From Euryodendron excelsum (lineage: Eukaryota; Streptophyta; Magnoliopsida; Ericales; Pentaphylacaceae), in assembly GCA_033060915.1 (NCBI GenBank), contig CM065381.1:32278836-32342835 (forward strand): a stretch of 64,000 bases of DNA. The letters are read 5' to 3'. Under the pieces are notes generated by a model, which did no database searches, was not told where the DNA came from, and saw nothing but the letters and a program-made list of their open reading frames with translations. Shown here piece by piece: positions 37,251-48,401 of this stretch. The translations under genes and the position numbers were made by a program. The stretch's first letter is position 1. Every line of letters begins with the position of its first letter.

Positions 37251-38879
37251 ACCTTAAAGTGTCTGTGTTAGAAAACCCTAGGTTAACTTTAGGAGATTTT
37301 TTCCAAACCCTAAGTTAACTTTAGGGGATATTTTCCAAAACTCCCCTAAAGTTGATCCAAAAACATTTTCAAAACACTCCACCATCCAGTTTCAAGTCAA
37401 AACTTCCAAGACCTCAAAGTGTCTTAAACTCTTCCAAGGCTACAAAGTGTCTTCAACTTTTTCAAAGACCTCAAAGTGTCATAAACTCTTTCAAAGACCC
37501 AAAGTATCTTCAAACCTTCCAAAGGCCCTAATGCGCCTATCTTTCATCGGGCTCTTGCCCGAACTACGAATGACCTAATTTTCGCCAAATAAGATACGTA
37601 GGTAACCTAAAATGGTGCGGTCATAACTTTTATTTCACCCCCAATCCCTTTCTTCAAAAATTCCAATCAATTTAAAGTTTCTATTCCAAATTCTTTCAAA
37701 ACTTTCATTATTTTCAAACTTTTTTAAAACACTTACATCATGCATCATCCATCCGAAAAGTGATGACTTGACCCCGTTTTCAAAATTCTAACGTGGATAT
37801 TAAGTGGACAATAGTAACCGATTATTCTAGTGAGTGAACAAAGGGTGATTAAACATGTAAGTACCGAAAGGGCAGGGTAGGGTGATGATCTTAGGATATC
37901 TTCCCTACACGTAATCAACCCCCGAACCTTAGATTTCTGTTTTCAAAAGACATAAATGGAGTTATTTGAAAAAGGGCTTAAACATTTCCAAAGGTTGCCA
38001 AATAACCTATTTTCCTAAAAACCCTCTCTTGAGGAAGTTTTCAAAAAACCTTTTTCAAAAACTCTAAGTTTAATCTTCGAATTAACGCTTAGTTTTAGGT
38101 GCCCTAACTCATCTTTATCAAATTAGGTGGTGACTCTTATTTTTCTAAAAAGCCCTTAGTCAAATCAATTTTCAAACCTAGTCGCACTTGTCCTTCTAGG
38201 AGGACAAATTCTAATAACAGAGTTCCGTGCTTTAGGTCTCCGAGCCGAAAGGACCTTGTACACCCAAAAACCGGAGCGCGACAGCTAGTCATACCCAATC
38301 AAGTGATCCCTCATTCTAATTAATTTTTATACAGATATTAGTCGCACCCATCCCCTAGCTATTTCTTCTATCTAGTCTCTCTCTTATAAAAAGAAAGAAT
38401 AAGAGTACAACCACTCTTGTTTACAAATAAATTCTCTTAAAAAATGAATATGCCAATGAAGCTCTCAAAACAATACAAGATAAAATACAATGAAGCTCTT
38501 AAAGACTTTGTAGGATGAATATTAGTTTGATGCACAATCTATTATTACTCTTGATGTTCTCTTTTGTTCCTTAAATGTATCGCTATTTATAGATAAAGAT
38601 ATAAGGATGATTTGTAGCTTCAAATGAGTTTATAGTCGTCGGAGAGTATTGAAGACATTTTTTCCCATTGAGCTACTTACTGCCAGACATGTTTTTGAAT
38701 TTCTGATCAAATGTCTTCACTTCTATCTTGATTTTATCCTTGATAAAATTCGAATTTTATAATGGCTATAGGAGACAAGTTCTAGAAATGGAAGTCAACT
38801 TTTTAGAACCTCAAGAATCAGGTCGATCTAATGGTCAAATCAAAAGTTATAATCAAAATACTTAAACTGTCTCCCAGCA

Positions 38880-39021
38880 AGCATATTTAAATTTTTGCAC
38901 AACTATGTCAACTTGTATAAGCTTTTTCATATAGCAAATGTTCGAGTAAAATGCTCACAAATTTCTAAAATCAGTGTATAAACCGATTGTTCAGTAATAG
39001 TAACATGATTAGGGTCAGTTG
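38880..39021 (-). pseudogene. Endogenous caulimovirid-like pararetrovirus, small downstream piece
   Basis: Minus-strand translation continues the frame of the viral block at 52287 across the AGTTG duplication (…SSLTPT then DPNHVTITEQSVYTL), showing that the two were contiguous before the 39022-52286 insertion. In-frame stops follow within 20 codons. The outer edge toward the LTR is approximate (38860-38980). Confidence 0.65.
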
Positions 39022-39161
39022 TGTCAGACGGAGGCCTGGAGGGCCAAGTCTAGCATCTTGCCGCGTGTGCGCAGTCGAGACCTAGCGCTGGCTACTGTGA
39101 AGGTATAAGGAAATAAAGTTACGCCTTGACTAACAACAATTGCTTTTGGTGCAGTGGTAAG

Positions 39162-41289
39162 TGTTGGTCCAATAGGCAACCCAAGAGGGGGGGTGAATTG
39201 GGTTTTTCAGAAATTAATACAAGTTAAGATTAATTAAAATTAATCTAAACAATATAGTCAAGGCTAATCTATGTGCAAAGCAAAGTTATCAATGAAAACA
39301 AAGAAAACAGAGCAATGAAGGAGAGATACAGATTTACCGAGGTCCAACCACAAACCGTGGTCTACGTCCTCACCCCAAGATCTCCTTGAAGCTTTCTTCC
39401 ACTATGTAATCAACTATTACAAGATGGGTTGCTGATTGACAAAGTGCTCAGCTCACTCTACAAGAACTCATCACCGAGCTCTTCAAATCCTAAGTGGTTT
39501 TGTCCAAGCTCCACTTAAACTTTTACAAGAGTTTTGCTTTACACAAAAGAACTCTCAAACTCTCAGTTACAAGTGTATAAGAGTATACAACTTCACAAAC
39601 AAACTCTCTAACTAGAGTAGATTTACAATCAAAGCTCACAGATGAAAGTTGGAAGAATATTCAGTGTATATCAGTGATTCTTGTCTCTTGTTGTTTCTTC
39701 CCCTTGATTCTTGTATATAAATGCAGTTGGAGGCTAGTATACATACCCTTATATTGATTCCATCCGTTGGAGGTGGTTGGGTATCATAAATGCACGTCCA
39801 TTCTGTTATAACGTTAAGAAAAGTAGCCGTTGCAGCAGAGGGAGTCGGCTCCATTTTTGTGGTGTCGACACTTCTTGCTTCTGCATTTACCAGATATAGT
39901 TCACTGAGTTCATGAGTCCCCTCTTCAGGTTGATGAGGCGACTCCTTGTTCATCTGTCTTCTTCATACTAGGTTTCTACTGTCATGAGGCGACACTTCTG
40001 CTTCAGGTGTCCACTCATTGATCATTTAAACTTCCAGCCTTTTGCTTCTGCTACCAGGAGGCGACGCTTCATCTTCATGTGTCCGCTCATTGATCATATT
40101 ATCTTCAAGCCTTTGCGTCTGGCACTGTGAGGTGACACTTCATAACAATGTGTCCGCTCATTGCCTACTTGGTCTTCAAACAATTTGCTTCTGTGTGCAA
40201 GAGGCGACACCTTAATTCCATGAGTCCCCTCATTGTTCAATATGTCTTCAGGCTTTTTAGCGTCTGTGATCAGGAGGCGACTCCTCATTTTCATGAGTCC
40301 CCTCATTGCCCAGAATTCAGCTTTCAAATTTCTATTGATCAAGCTTATCAAAACACTGGTATAAGATCTTCAAGGAGTATGTCTTTAGGGTATGAAGATC
40401 AATCAAATCTTCTTAACTCATCAGAGTTAACTTCTATTTAAATTTGGATTGAATCAATCATTGGATGTTGATCTTCTTCTTGAATCTCAAAGCAGTCAAA
40501 GCTTCACTTGATTAAAACTGAACTTTACTTCTTCATTTGCAAAGCTTCTTCAATTATTGTAGAACATCTTCTTGAATGCCAATCTTCCTGTAAAGCTTCA
40601 CAATGCTTCATTTCTGATTTCCTCTCTTTGATAGCAATTCTTCATTGTTCAATAAACACTACACAGAGACCATTGCAGACTAGATGAAATCTCTTCACAC
40701 ATCTAATCTTCATTGATTCTTTACACTGCAGAAGAATTCTTTACTTGGATTCCATGTAGAGATCAGATATTCATTATGAGTCATCTTCTTGGCAACTTTA
40801 ATCACATGTCTTCAATTGGTCTTTAGCATACCAGATGAGATCATCTCTTGAGCATTTTCCAAACTCTTCAACAACCAATTCTTCTTCAACTTGAGCATTG
40901 CACTTCTTCAACTGATCTTTGTGTATTCTGATGAAATCTTTAGTCTGGTGCAAATCAATCTTCATTGAAATTATGCATACTTGAAAGAAGCTTCAATTGA
41001 ACACCTTCAATCTCTTCGAATGTAGAACACATGTTTGAAGTAGAGATAGACATCATTTTTTTAGTTTGGTTCATTGCATAGCTCTTTGAATTCATTGCTT
41101 GCATCTTGAATTTGTTATGCATTCTTCTTGATATGTATTAGACTTAAGATTCATTTTTAAGTCTAAACTATGAACTTGTTAATCTGCACACTAAGTAGAT
41201 TCATTAGAAACATAACACAAGGTTTAGTTATCATCAAAATCAACATGGGAATTAACCTTGAGTCAACAAGGATTAACCTTGACTCAACA
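39162..41289 (+). mobile_element. SIRE-like solo LTR, 2.1 kb, perfect TSD
   Basis: Starts TGTTGGTCCAATAGGCAACC, ends CTTGACTCAACA, and is flanked by GTAAG on both sides (39157-39161 and 41290-41294). It has the AGGGGGGGTGAATTGGG landmark of SIRE-type LTRs. No primer site or interior. It is inserted in the first LTR of the TRIM-like element. Confidence 0.88.
39940..40315 (+). repeat. Tandem repeat of about 73 bp inside the solo LTR
   Basis: About five units, each with a GAGGCGAC(A/T)CTTC box followed by TGTCC(G/A)CTCATTG or GTCCCCTCATTG. The units are diverged. Confidence 0.65.
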
Positions 41290-41539
41290 GTAAGCGCTTG
41301 ATCTTGAAAACTAGTATCAGAGCAGGTCACGGGTTCGACCCCTAGATAGCATGCTGCTTTTGGGCAAGTGCTGGGGGGGATTGTTGGGTGGAGGCCTGGA
41401 GGGCCAAGTCCAGCATCCTGCCTCGTGCGCGCAGTCGAGACGTGGCGCTAGCTGCTGTGAAGGTATAAGGAAATAAAGTTGTGTCTTGACTAACAACAAT
41501 TGCTTTTGGTGCAGTGGTAAGCGCTTGATCCTAAAAACT

Positions 41540-43258
41540 TATTGACCCAATGGGTGATCTCCATTGTTTGTAATTGATTTTGATGATCACAAAAACTAGT
41601 CATTATGATCTAACATGTTTAACTCAAGTATGCAGCTTAGTTCAAATGTATCAAATTTATGGAATATTCATAAACTATCATAGATGATCTTGCTAGCACT
41701 TCATAAAAGTGCCAACACCACAATGGGTATATGAGCAGGATTTGAGAAATTGAACAAGTTCAGGACACTTGTATAATGGATATTGATGTGGATCTCTATG
41801 GCAAACTCATTTTGATGACCTTCGATCCTCATGTCTCGATTCCACTAAAAGAATTGTGTAAGCTTGAGCAGCCTCTCTCAAAAGTATTTTGAGAGAAGGC
41901 TAAGTGAGAAGTATGTTGAGATTGATGACAATACAGATGATTGGTAACACTTGATAACTTGACAAAGTAAGAAGACTTCACTATACAAGTAACGAACCAG
42001 ATTGCCAACTTAAAATGGTTTGATAAACCAAAGAGCTACAAGATGATATAAAATGTTTAAGAGGTTTTCAAAGATATGAAGAAAATCAATAGAGTCAAGA
42101 CATGTCTACACCATCGAAGATTGATTGTCAAAGGAGATAAGTTGAGGTCTGTGAAAAACAACAGCAACTGCAGCAGAGAGCCAGATGGCTGGCACCTATC
42201 AAGATTGCTAACAATCTAGATCTAAGGAAAATGACAAAATAGACAAGGAGACAGATTGACAACACAAGTTGAATATTGCTAACAACCATATAGAAGATCA
42301 AATCTCATATGAAGTAAAGATACAGGTGAGAAGCACGAAGTGAAGTTCATTAACAACATCGTTGAAGAGCAATAACCAATACAGTGGCAAGTTGAGATTC
42401 GCCACACCAGGAAAACAATTGATGACAATGCTACACCGGAAAATGCCTGGAACTCGATTGGTAGCACCAATAGAAGATTGCTGACAATCTCGGCAGAAAA
42501 CAAAAATTTGAGAATACGCTCCAACGATTAGAATTTTCAAAACTTTCCTAGCCGTTCGCGCATTAAATGCTCCTCCAACGACTCTAATAGTTATTTCTTG
42601 TGAGAGACTATAAATATATGTGTTCAAACTCATTTATAAGCAAGAAAGACAAAGATCTTAAAGTACAAAAATTGAAAAACCCTAAAATTCCCTCACTACT
42701 TCGTAACTGTCATCATCCGAGAGGTGTTATTAGGCTGTAACTTGCATTATTCTCACTTCTAAGAGTGACACTGATGGTTTTGTAACTGTATTACCTTCAA
42801 AAGGTTGTTGTAACCCCTGTGAGCTTGAGTGTAGCTTGATAACACTCGAAATAACTGAGAGCTTGGTTGAAGCTTCTCGACTGGAAGGATTTGGTGTAAA
42901 TCCTTGGATGTATTAGTAAGCTAGGTACTAGAAGAAACTAGCAGTTGTGTAAAAAGAAGATTACATAGTAGAACCGCTCAAGAGGATCGAGGAAAAGAGG
43001 ACGTAAGTAAGGTTTAAGCCGAACCTCCATACATCTCTTGTTCTCTGCTCCTTTCTGTTCATATTTGTGTGAATGATTTTTGCTTAATGATTGTGCATGT
43101 TATTCTTAATTACCAACAATCTAATTTCATAAGTGTCTCATCTCCTGTTTGTTGTTATTGCCTAAAACTGATTTTAAATTAACCTGAAAAATCCAACAAT
43201 TTTAAAGATCCCAATTCACCTCCCCCCCTCCCCTCTTGGGATTGTCCTTGACCCAACA
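41540..43258 (+). repeat. 5' LTR of the Copia element
   Basis: 1719 bases. It begins TATTGACCC where the 3' LTR has TGTTGACCC (terminal G mutated to A) and ends CCTTGACCCAACA. About 17 differences from the 3' LTR in the first 200 bases by eye, so the insertion is old. Confidence 0.9.
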
Positions 43259-43260
43259 AT

Positions 43261-43272
43261 TGGTATCAGAGC
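43261..43272 (+). promoter_or_regulatory. Primer-binding site of the Copia element
   Basis: TGGTATCAGAGC two bases after the LTR is a perfect match to the plant initiator Met tRNA end. Confidence 0.9.
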
Positions 43273-43315
43273 TTGGTGCTCACGTATAAAGGCTTTACAT
43301 CCTTGAGTAAGATCT

Positions 43316-44752
43316 ATGGCCAATATAACTGGAACACCCTTGACAGAAGGTCAGTCCACAAACAAACCTCCTTTGTTTAATGGGACGAATTATAATTACT
43401 GAAAAAACAAAATGAAAATTCACATTCAATCTGTGGATTATGAACTGTGTAGAGTCATTATGAATGGACCCAGAATACCCACTAAAAGAATTAAAACTAG
43501 TGAAGTGGCCAAACCTGAAGATGAATGGGATACTGATGATTTTAGAATTATGCAAACTAATGCAAAAGCTATGAATGTGTTGTATTGTGCACTTGATCCC
43601 ATTGAGTTTAATAGAATTTTAACTTGTGACACTGCTAAAGAAATTTGGAATAGGTTAGAAGTTACTCATGAATGAACAAATCAGGTAAAAGAATCTAAAA
43701 TTAATCTTCTTATACATAACTATGAGATGTTTAAGATGAAACCTGAGAAATCAATTACTAAAATGTTTACCAGGTTTACTGATATTATAAATGGGTTAAA
43801 ATTTCTTAGAAAGATTTATTCTAACAGTGAACAGGTAAGGAAGATACTCAGATTTCTGCTTAGGAGTTAGGAAGCCAAAGTAACAGCAATAGAGGAAGCT
43901 AAAAATCTGAATATATTGCCTCTAGAGGAATTATTGGGGCCACTTATCACCTATGAGCTAACTCAAAGACAAAACACTCCATAGGATGAGGAGAAAAAGA
44001 AGAGAACAGTGGCCTTCAAGTTTGCCTCAAATGAACCAAACAGTGATGAAGAAATGGATGAAGACTTAGCTCTCATTACAAAAAAATTCAAAAAGTTCAT
44101 AAAAAAGAAATGGAGGAAAAGCAAAAAGTTTGAAGCTAAAGGAGAACCAAGTAAAGGAGACTCCACCATAATTTACTTCGAATGCAAGAAACTAGGACAT
44201 ATCAAGTCTGAATATCCTCTGTATAAGAAGGGGAGAAAAAGAAGCAAGGAAACTGCAGCAATGGCAGCAACCTTACGTGGCAGTGAAGAATCAAGTTCAG
44301 ATGATGATTCTGACACAGAAAAAATAGCAAATCTCTGTTTGATGGCTCAATAAGAAGAAAATGAGGTATCTAACTCTGACTATACTCTAGATAAACTTCA
44401 AGATGCCTTTCATGATTTAATAGATGAAGTAGAAAAAGTGGGAGCCAAAAACTGTTTTTTAAAGAATATGATTTCTACTTTGACTAAAGAAAATGAAATG
44501 TTGATCTCTAAAAATAATTCTTTAACAGCAAATATTAGAGATTTAAAAAACTCCCTTGAAAAATTTGTCCAAAGAGAGAGAAAACTCTGACTTAATCTTA
44601 GCAAATAAAAAATGTACTTTTGATAGAGGAGAAATTGGTTACAATCTGTTTATGAAAAAGAAGTCATATAAAAATTTTTGTGCTCAATCGAATGCCTCCT
44701 GTAATAGATGTTTTTATTGTCAAAAATCTGGTCATTGTGCTAGTTAATGTTG
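43316..44752 (+). pseudogene. gag of the Copia element, broken
   Basis: Would form the capsid. The start at 43316 (MANITGTPLTEGQ) is followed by PPLFNGTNYNY and a TGA where the family has Trp. The frame continues with the gag core (EIWNRLEVTHE, then NYEMFKMKPEKSI). Later, ECKKLGHIKSEYP is a zinc knuckle in which two cysteines have become Tyr. After a coiled-coil-like part and a frameshift (about 44570) a second knuckle CFYCQKSGHCAS is seen, with a stop just before its last Cys (44745-44752). Confidence 0.85.
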
Positions 44753-44910
44753 GTTACGAAAAACTTCTTTAAAAGACAACAAGATGAAATGGGTGCCAAA
44801 TGAAATTGTTGACACTAACTCTGCAGGACCCAATATGAAGTGGGTACTAAAAATTAGAACTTGAAATCTATTATGTGCAGGTTTGCTTAAGATCCCATGT
44901 GAAAAAATAA

Positions 44911-46110
44911 GTATGGTATTTGAACAGTGGTTGTTCAAGGCACATGACAGGAGATGAAAGTCATTTCTCCTCACTTGCACCCAAAGATGGAGGAATGGTT
45001 ACCTTTGGTGACAATAGTAAGCGTAAAATTATTAGAATTGGTAGCATTGGTAAGAAATCCTCCGCTATAATTGAGAATGTGCTTTTAGTTAAAGGTCTTA
45101 AGCATAACTTACTGAGCATTAGTCAGCTATGAAAGAAAGGCTTCAAAGTAATTTTTGAATCCTTAAAATGCTCTATGGTGAATATCATTGATGGTTATAC
45201 TGCCTTGACAGGAATTAGACAGGGTAATATATATGTTTTCTATCTAAATGATCTATCTACATCAAATTTGATATGTTTATCTGCTGTAAATAAACCTGAT
45301 GCCTGGTTATGGCATAGGAGATTAGGACACACTAGTATGAGCCCAATTTCTAAAGCTGCAAGACATGACATGATGGTTAGCCTATCCAAAATCAGATTTA
45401 AAAAGGATATAGTATATGATGCATGTCAAAAGGGTAAGCAGATCAGAGAATCTTTTAAATCAAAAATAGAAATTTCAACCACAAGACCACTACAATTACT
45501 TCATATGGATCTATTTGGACCTACCAGAACTCTAAGTCTTGGAGGAAAACAATATACTTTTGTAATTGTGGATGATTATTCTTGATATACTTAGACTTAC
45601 TTTCTTGCTCACAAAGATAAAACTATATCTATGTTTGTCAAGTTTTGCAAAAGAGTTCAAAATGAAAAGGGCTTTGCCATATCTGCTATTAGAATAGACC
45701 ATGGAGGAGAATTTGATTGCTCCCCATTTGAAATTTTATATGATGAGAATGGTTTTGAGCATAATTTCTCTGCTCCTAGAACTCCTCAGCAAAATAGTGT
45801 TGTTGAAAGGAAAAATAGAAATTTAGAAGAAATGGCAAGAACTATGCTTTTGTGAGAATGCTCTACCTAAATATTTCTGGGCTGAGGCAGTGAATACTAC
45901 CTATTATGTTCTTAACAAAATTCTTGTTAGAAGACATCTGAAAAAGACACTTTATGAGCTGTGGAAAGGGAGAAAACCAAATATTTTTTATTTTCATGTC
46001 TTTGGTTGCAAATGCTTATTCTTAACAATAACAAAGATAATCTAGGAAAATTCGATGCTAAGTCTGATGAAGAGATTTTTCTTGGATATTCTATGCATAG
46101 TAAAGTTTTC
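44911..46110 (+). pseudogene. protease and integrase of the Copia element, broken
   Basis: The protease site reads LNSGCSRHMTG; the family has DSGCSRHMTG, so the catalytic Asp is now Asn. LLSISQL closes the domain. The integrase zinc region (WLWHRRLGHTS..., DACQKGKQ) has lost one Cys to Tyr. The catalytic core keeps DLFGP, IDHGGEF and VVERKNRNLEE, i.e. the D,D,E residues. Stops at 45583-45585, near 45592 and at 45853-45855, plus a frameshift near 45850-46130, break it. The integrase would insert the cDNA with 5-base staggered cuts, as reflected in the AGTTG repeat. Confidence 0.85.
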
Positions 46111-46559
46111 AGAGTATTTAACAAAGAACTTTGGTAGTTGAAGAATCTATTCATGTTACATTTGATGAGACTAACTCTCATGCAAGTAAAAATGATGAAA
46201 CAGATGAACCAGATCCAAGTGTTAGCAATATAAAAGAAGTGCCAACACCTAGAGCATCTATACCAGCAAAAAGCAGAGAAGCTGAATTTGAAGAAAAAGA
46301 ACCAAGACCAACCATATCTCAGCAGCAAATAGAAGTGAATGAGGGACTACCAAAAGAATAAAAATTTGTACAACATCACCCTTAAGATCAAATTCTTGGT
46401 GATCCATCAAAAGGAGTAAGGACCAGATCTTCAATTAGAAATCTATGTGCACATTCTGTTTTCCTATCATAAATAGAGCCCAAAACCTTTCAAGAAGCAA
46501 AGAAAGATGAATGCTAGATCAATGCTATGTAAGAAGAACTAAATTAGTTCGAAAGAAGC

Positions 46560-47985
46560 AAAGTATGGAACCTAGTGCCCAGACCTGAAGGATTTCCAAT
46601 TGTAGGCACCAAATGGGTTTTCAGAAACAAGATAGATGAAGTTGGGACTGTCATCAGAAATAAAGCAAGGCTAGTTGCTCAAGGCTACAGTCAAGAAGAA
46701 GGTATTGACTACGATGAAACCTTTGCACATGTTGTTAGATTAGAAGCAATTAGGATGCTACTTGCTTTTGCATGGTTTAAAAATTTTAAGCTTTATTAAA
46801 TGGATGTCAAAAGTGCCTTCCTAAATGGTGTTATAAGTGAAGAGGTGTATGTTGAGCAACCACTAGGTTTTGAAAATGATAAGTTTTCTGATCATGTTTT
46901 CAGATTGTCCAAGACATTATATGGCCTAAAACAAGCACCTAGAGCTTGGTATGAGAGACTAAGCAGTTTTCTGTTGAAAAATGATTGTACAAAAGGCAAA
47001 GTTGACACTACTTTATTTATCAAAAACAAAAATTCTGACATGATTATTGTACAGATATATGTAGATGATATTGTTTTTGGATCTACTAATGAAAATATGT
47101 GCAAGGAGTTTGCTAAAAGCGTACAGGGAGAATTTGAGATGAGCATGATGGAGGAATTGACATTCTTCCTTAGGCTACAAATCAGGCAATCAACAGATGG
47201 ATTCTTCATAAGTCAGTCCAAGTATATCAAAGATCTGCTCAAAAGATTTAAGTTTGAAGATCTAAAAGAGATCAGTACACCTATGAACATGTTAACCAAA
47301 TTGGAGACAAATGATGCAGGTAAGTCTGTTGATACAAAACTATTTAGAAACATGATAGGATCTTTGCTATACTTAACTGCAAGTCGACCTGACATCATGT
47401 TCAGTGTGTATATGTGTGCAAGATTTCAAGCTAATCCTAAAGAGTCACATCTCTCTGCTAGAAAAAGAATTTTTAGATACTTAAAACAGACTTACAATCT
47501 TGGTATCTGGTACCCAAATGATACATCATTTGAACTTGTTGGGTACACTGATACAGATTATGCTGGAAGTAAAACTGATCGAAAAAGCACCAGTGGTGCA
47601 TGTCAATTTCTTGAAAACATGATAGTATCATGGTCTAGCAAGAAACAGAATTCAGTGGCCCTTTCAACTGCAGAAGTTGAGTACATAGCTGCTGGCAGCT
47701 GCTGTGCTCAGGTTTTGTAGATTAAACATCAACTTGAGGACTATGGACTCTCTTATGATCATATCCCTATCAGATGTGACAACACCAATGCAATAAATCT
47801 GACCAAGAACCCTATCTAACATTTCAAAACTAAACACATTGAGATTAGTCACCATTTTATTAGGGACTATACACAAAAAGGTGATATCAATCTGGAGTTT
47901 GTCAGCACTAATCATCAAGTGGCTGACATTTTTATCAAACCTTTGAATGAAGATAGATTTTACATGATTCAAAGATAACTTGGTA
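46560..47985 (+). pseudogene. reverse transcriptase and RNase H of the Copia element, broken
   Basis: One long frame with a TAA at 46797-46799 where relatives have Gln (FKLY.MDVKSAFLNG). RT motifs: GTKWVFRNK, RLVAQGYSQEEGIDY, DVKSAFLNG, LYGLKQAPRAWY and the intact polymerase box IYVDDIVFGS. RNase H follows with YTDTDYAG, KSTSGACQF, STAEVEYIA and, after a TAG at 47718-47720, KHIEIRHHFIRD and VADIFIKPL, ending near 47980. The catalytic residues I can see are kept, but the polypeptide cannot be made as one. Confidence 0.9.
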
Positions 47986-48401
47986 TGTGCAATTCTACTT
48001 GATAGACATTGTGTGCTATTATTTGTTTCTCTTATATGGACTTCTTTCATGATCTTAGTTATCTTAATTTGAGTATTGTTTGAAGATGCATGAGTGTCGC
48101 CAATATTGGCTAGTGTTGTCAATCACTAAATTCTTATTGAAAATTTTATATGATCACTACACATTGGCAGCACTTATAAAAAGTGTCAACACTTCTGCAT
48201 ACTTAAAACTGTCTGGTCACCACTTATAAATACTCAAAGCCCTAGTTTATCATCCCACTTCGACATTTTAGCTTTCCCTGTTTTGAAGATAACCATTCCC
48301 TCCACTTTTCAAATCCTCAAAACCACCTTCTTTTTCTTCTATTCAAACCTTTTTCCCACTAAAACTTCTCAAGAAGCACTCGTAGCAGCAAGAATAGAAG
48401 A

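Larger units (their letters stand above)
33659..38283 (+). mobile_element. Giant solo LTR (4.6 kb), copy A
   Basis: Starts TGTAAGCACCCCATTTTTGC and ends CCGGAGCGCGACA. The flanks GCTGG (33654-33658) and GCTAG (38284-38288) differ by one transition. It is the inverted counterpart of 58326-63146. No gag or pol is present; the size, termini and absence of an interior make it a solo LTR. Multi-kilobase LTRs in plants are typical of Ogre/Tat-type gypsy elements, so I lean to that family, but no coding part is present to prove it. Open frames inside are chance. Confidence 0.85.
39022..41539 (+). mobile_element. TRIM-like miniature LTR element (385 bp net) carrying a nested solo LTR
   Basis: Two LTR copies of exactly 158 bases: copy 1 is 39022-39161 plus 41295-41312, copy 2 is 41382-41539. 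Both contain GGAGGCCTGGAGGGCCAAGT and TTGCTTTTGGTGCAGTGGTA. The 69-base interior starts with AGTATCAGAGCAGGT, an initiator-Met primer site with one mismatch, and ends with a polypurine-type run (CTGGGGGGGA). No coding capacity. An A-box-like TGGTGCAGTGG and a B-box-like GGTTCGACCCC also occur, so a tRNA/SINE-derived origin is an alternative reading. Copy 2 abuts the Copia 5' LTR with nothing between. Confidence 0.7.

Noticed and set aside
41290..41350. Possible tRNA gene: A-box-like TGGTGCAGTGG and B-box-like GGTTCGACCCC
   Set aside because: No cloverleaf can be drawn and the sequence recurs as part of 158-bp direct repeats with a primer-binding site, so a TRIM-like element explains it better.
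41535..41539. AAACT as the Copia element's own target duplication
   Set aside because: The right flank at 52287 is AGTTG, not AAACT; the matching AGTTG is before the TRIM at 39017.
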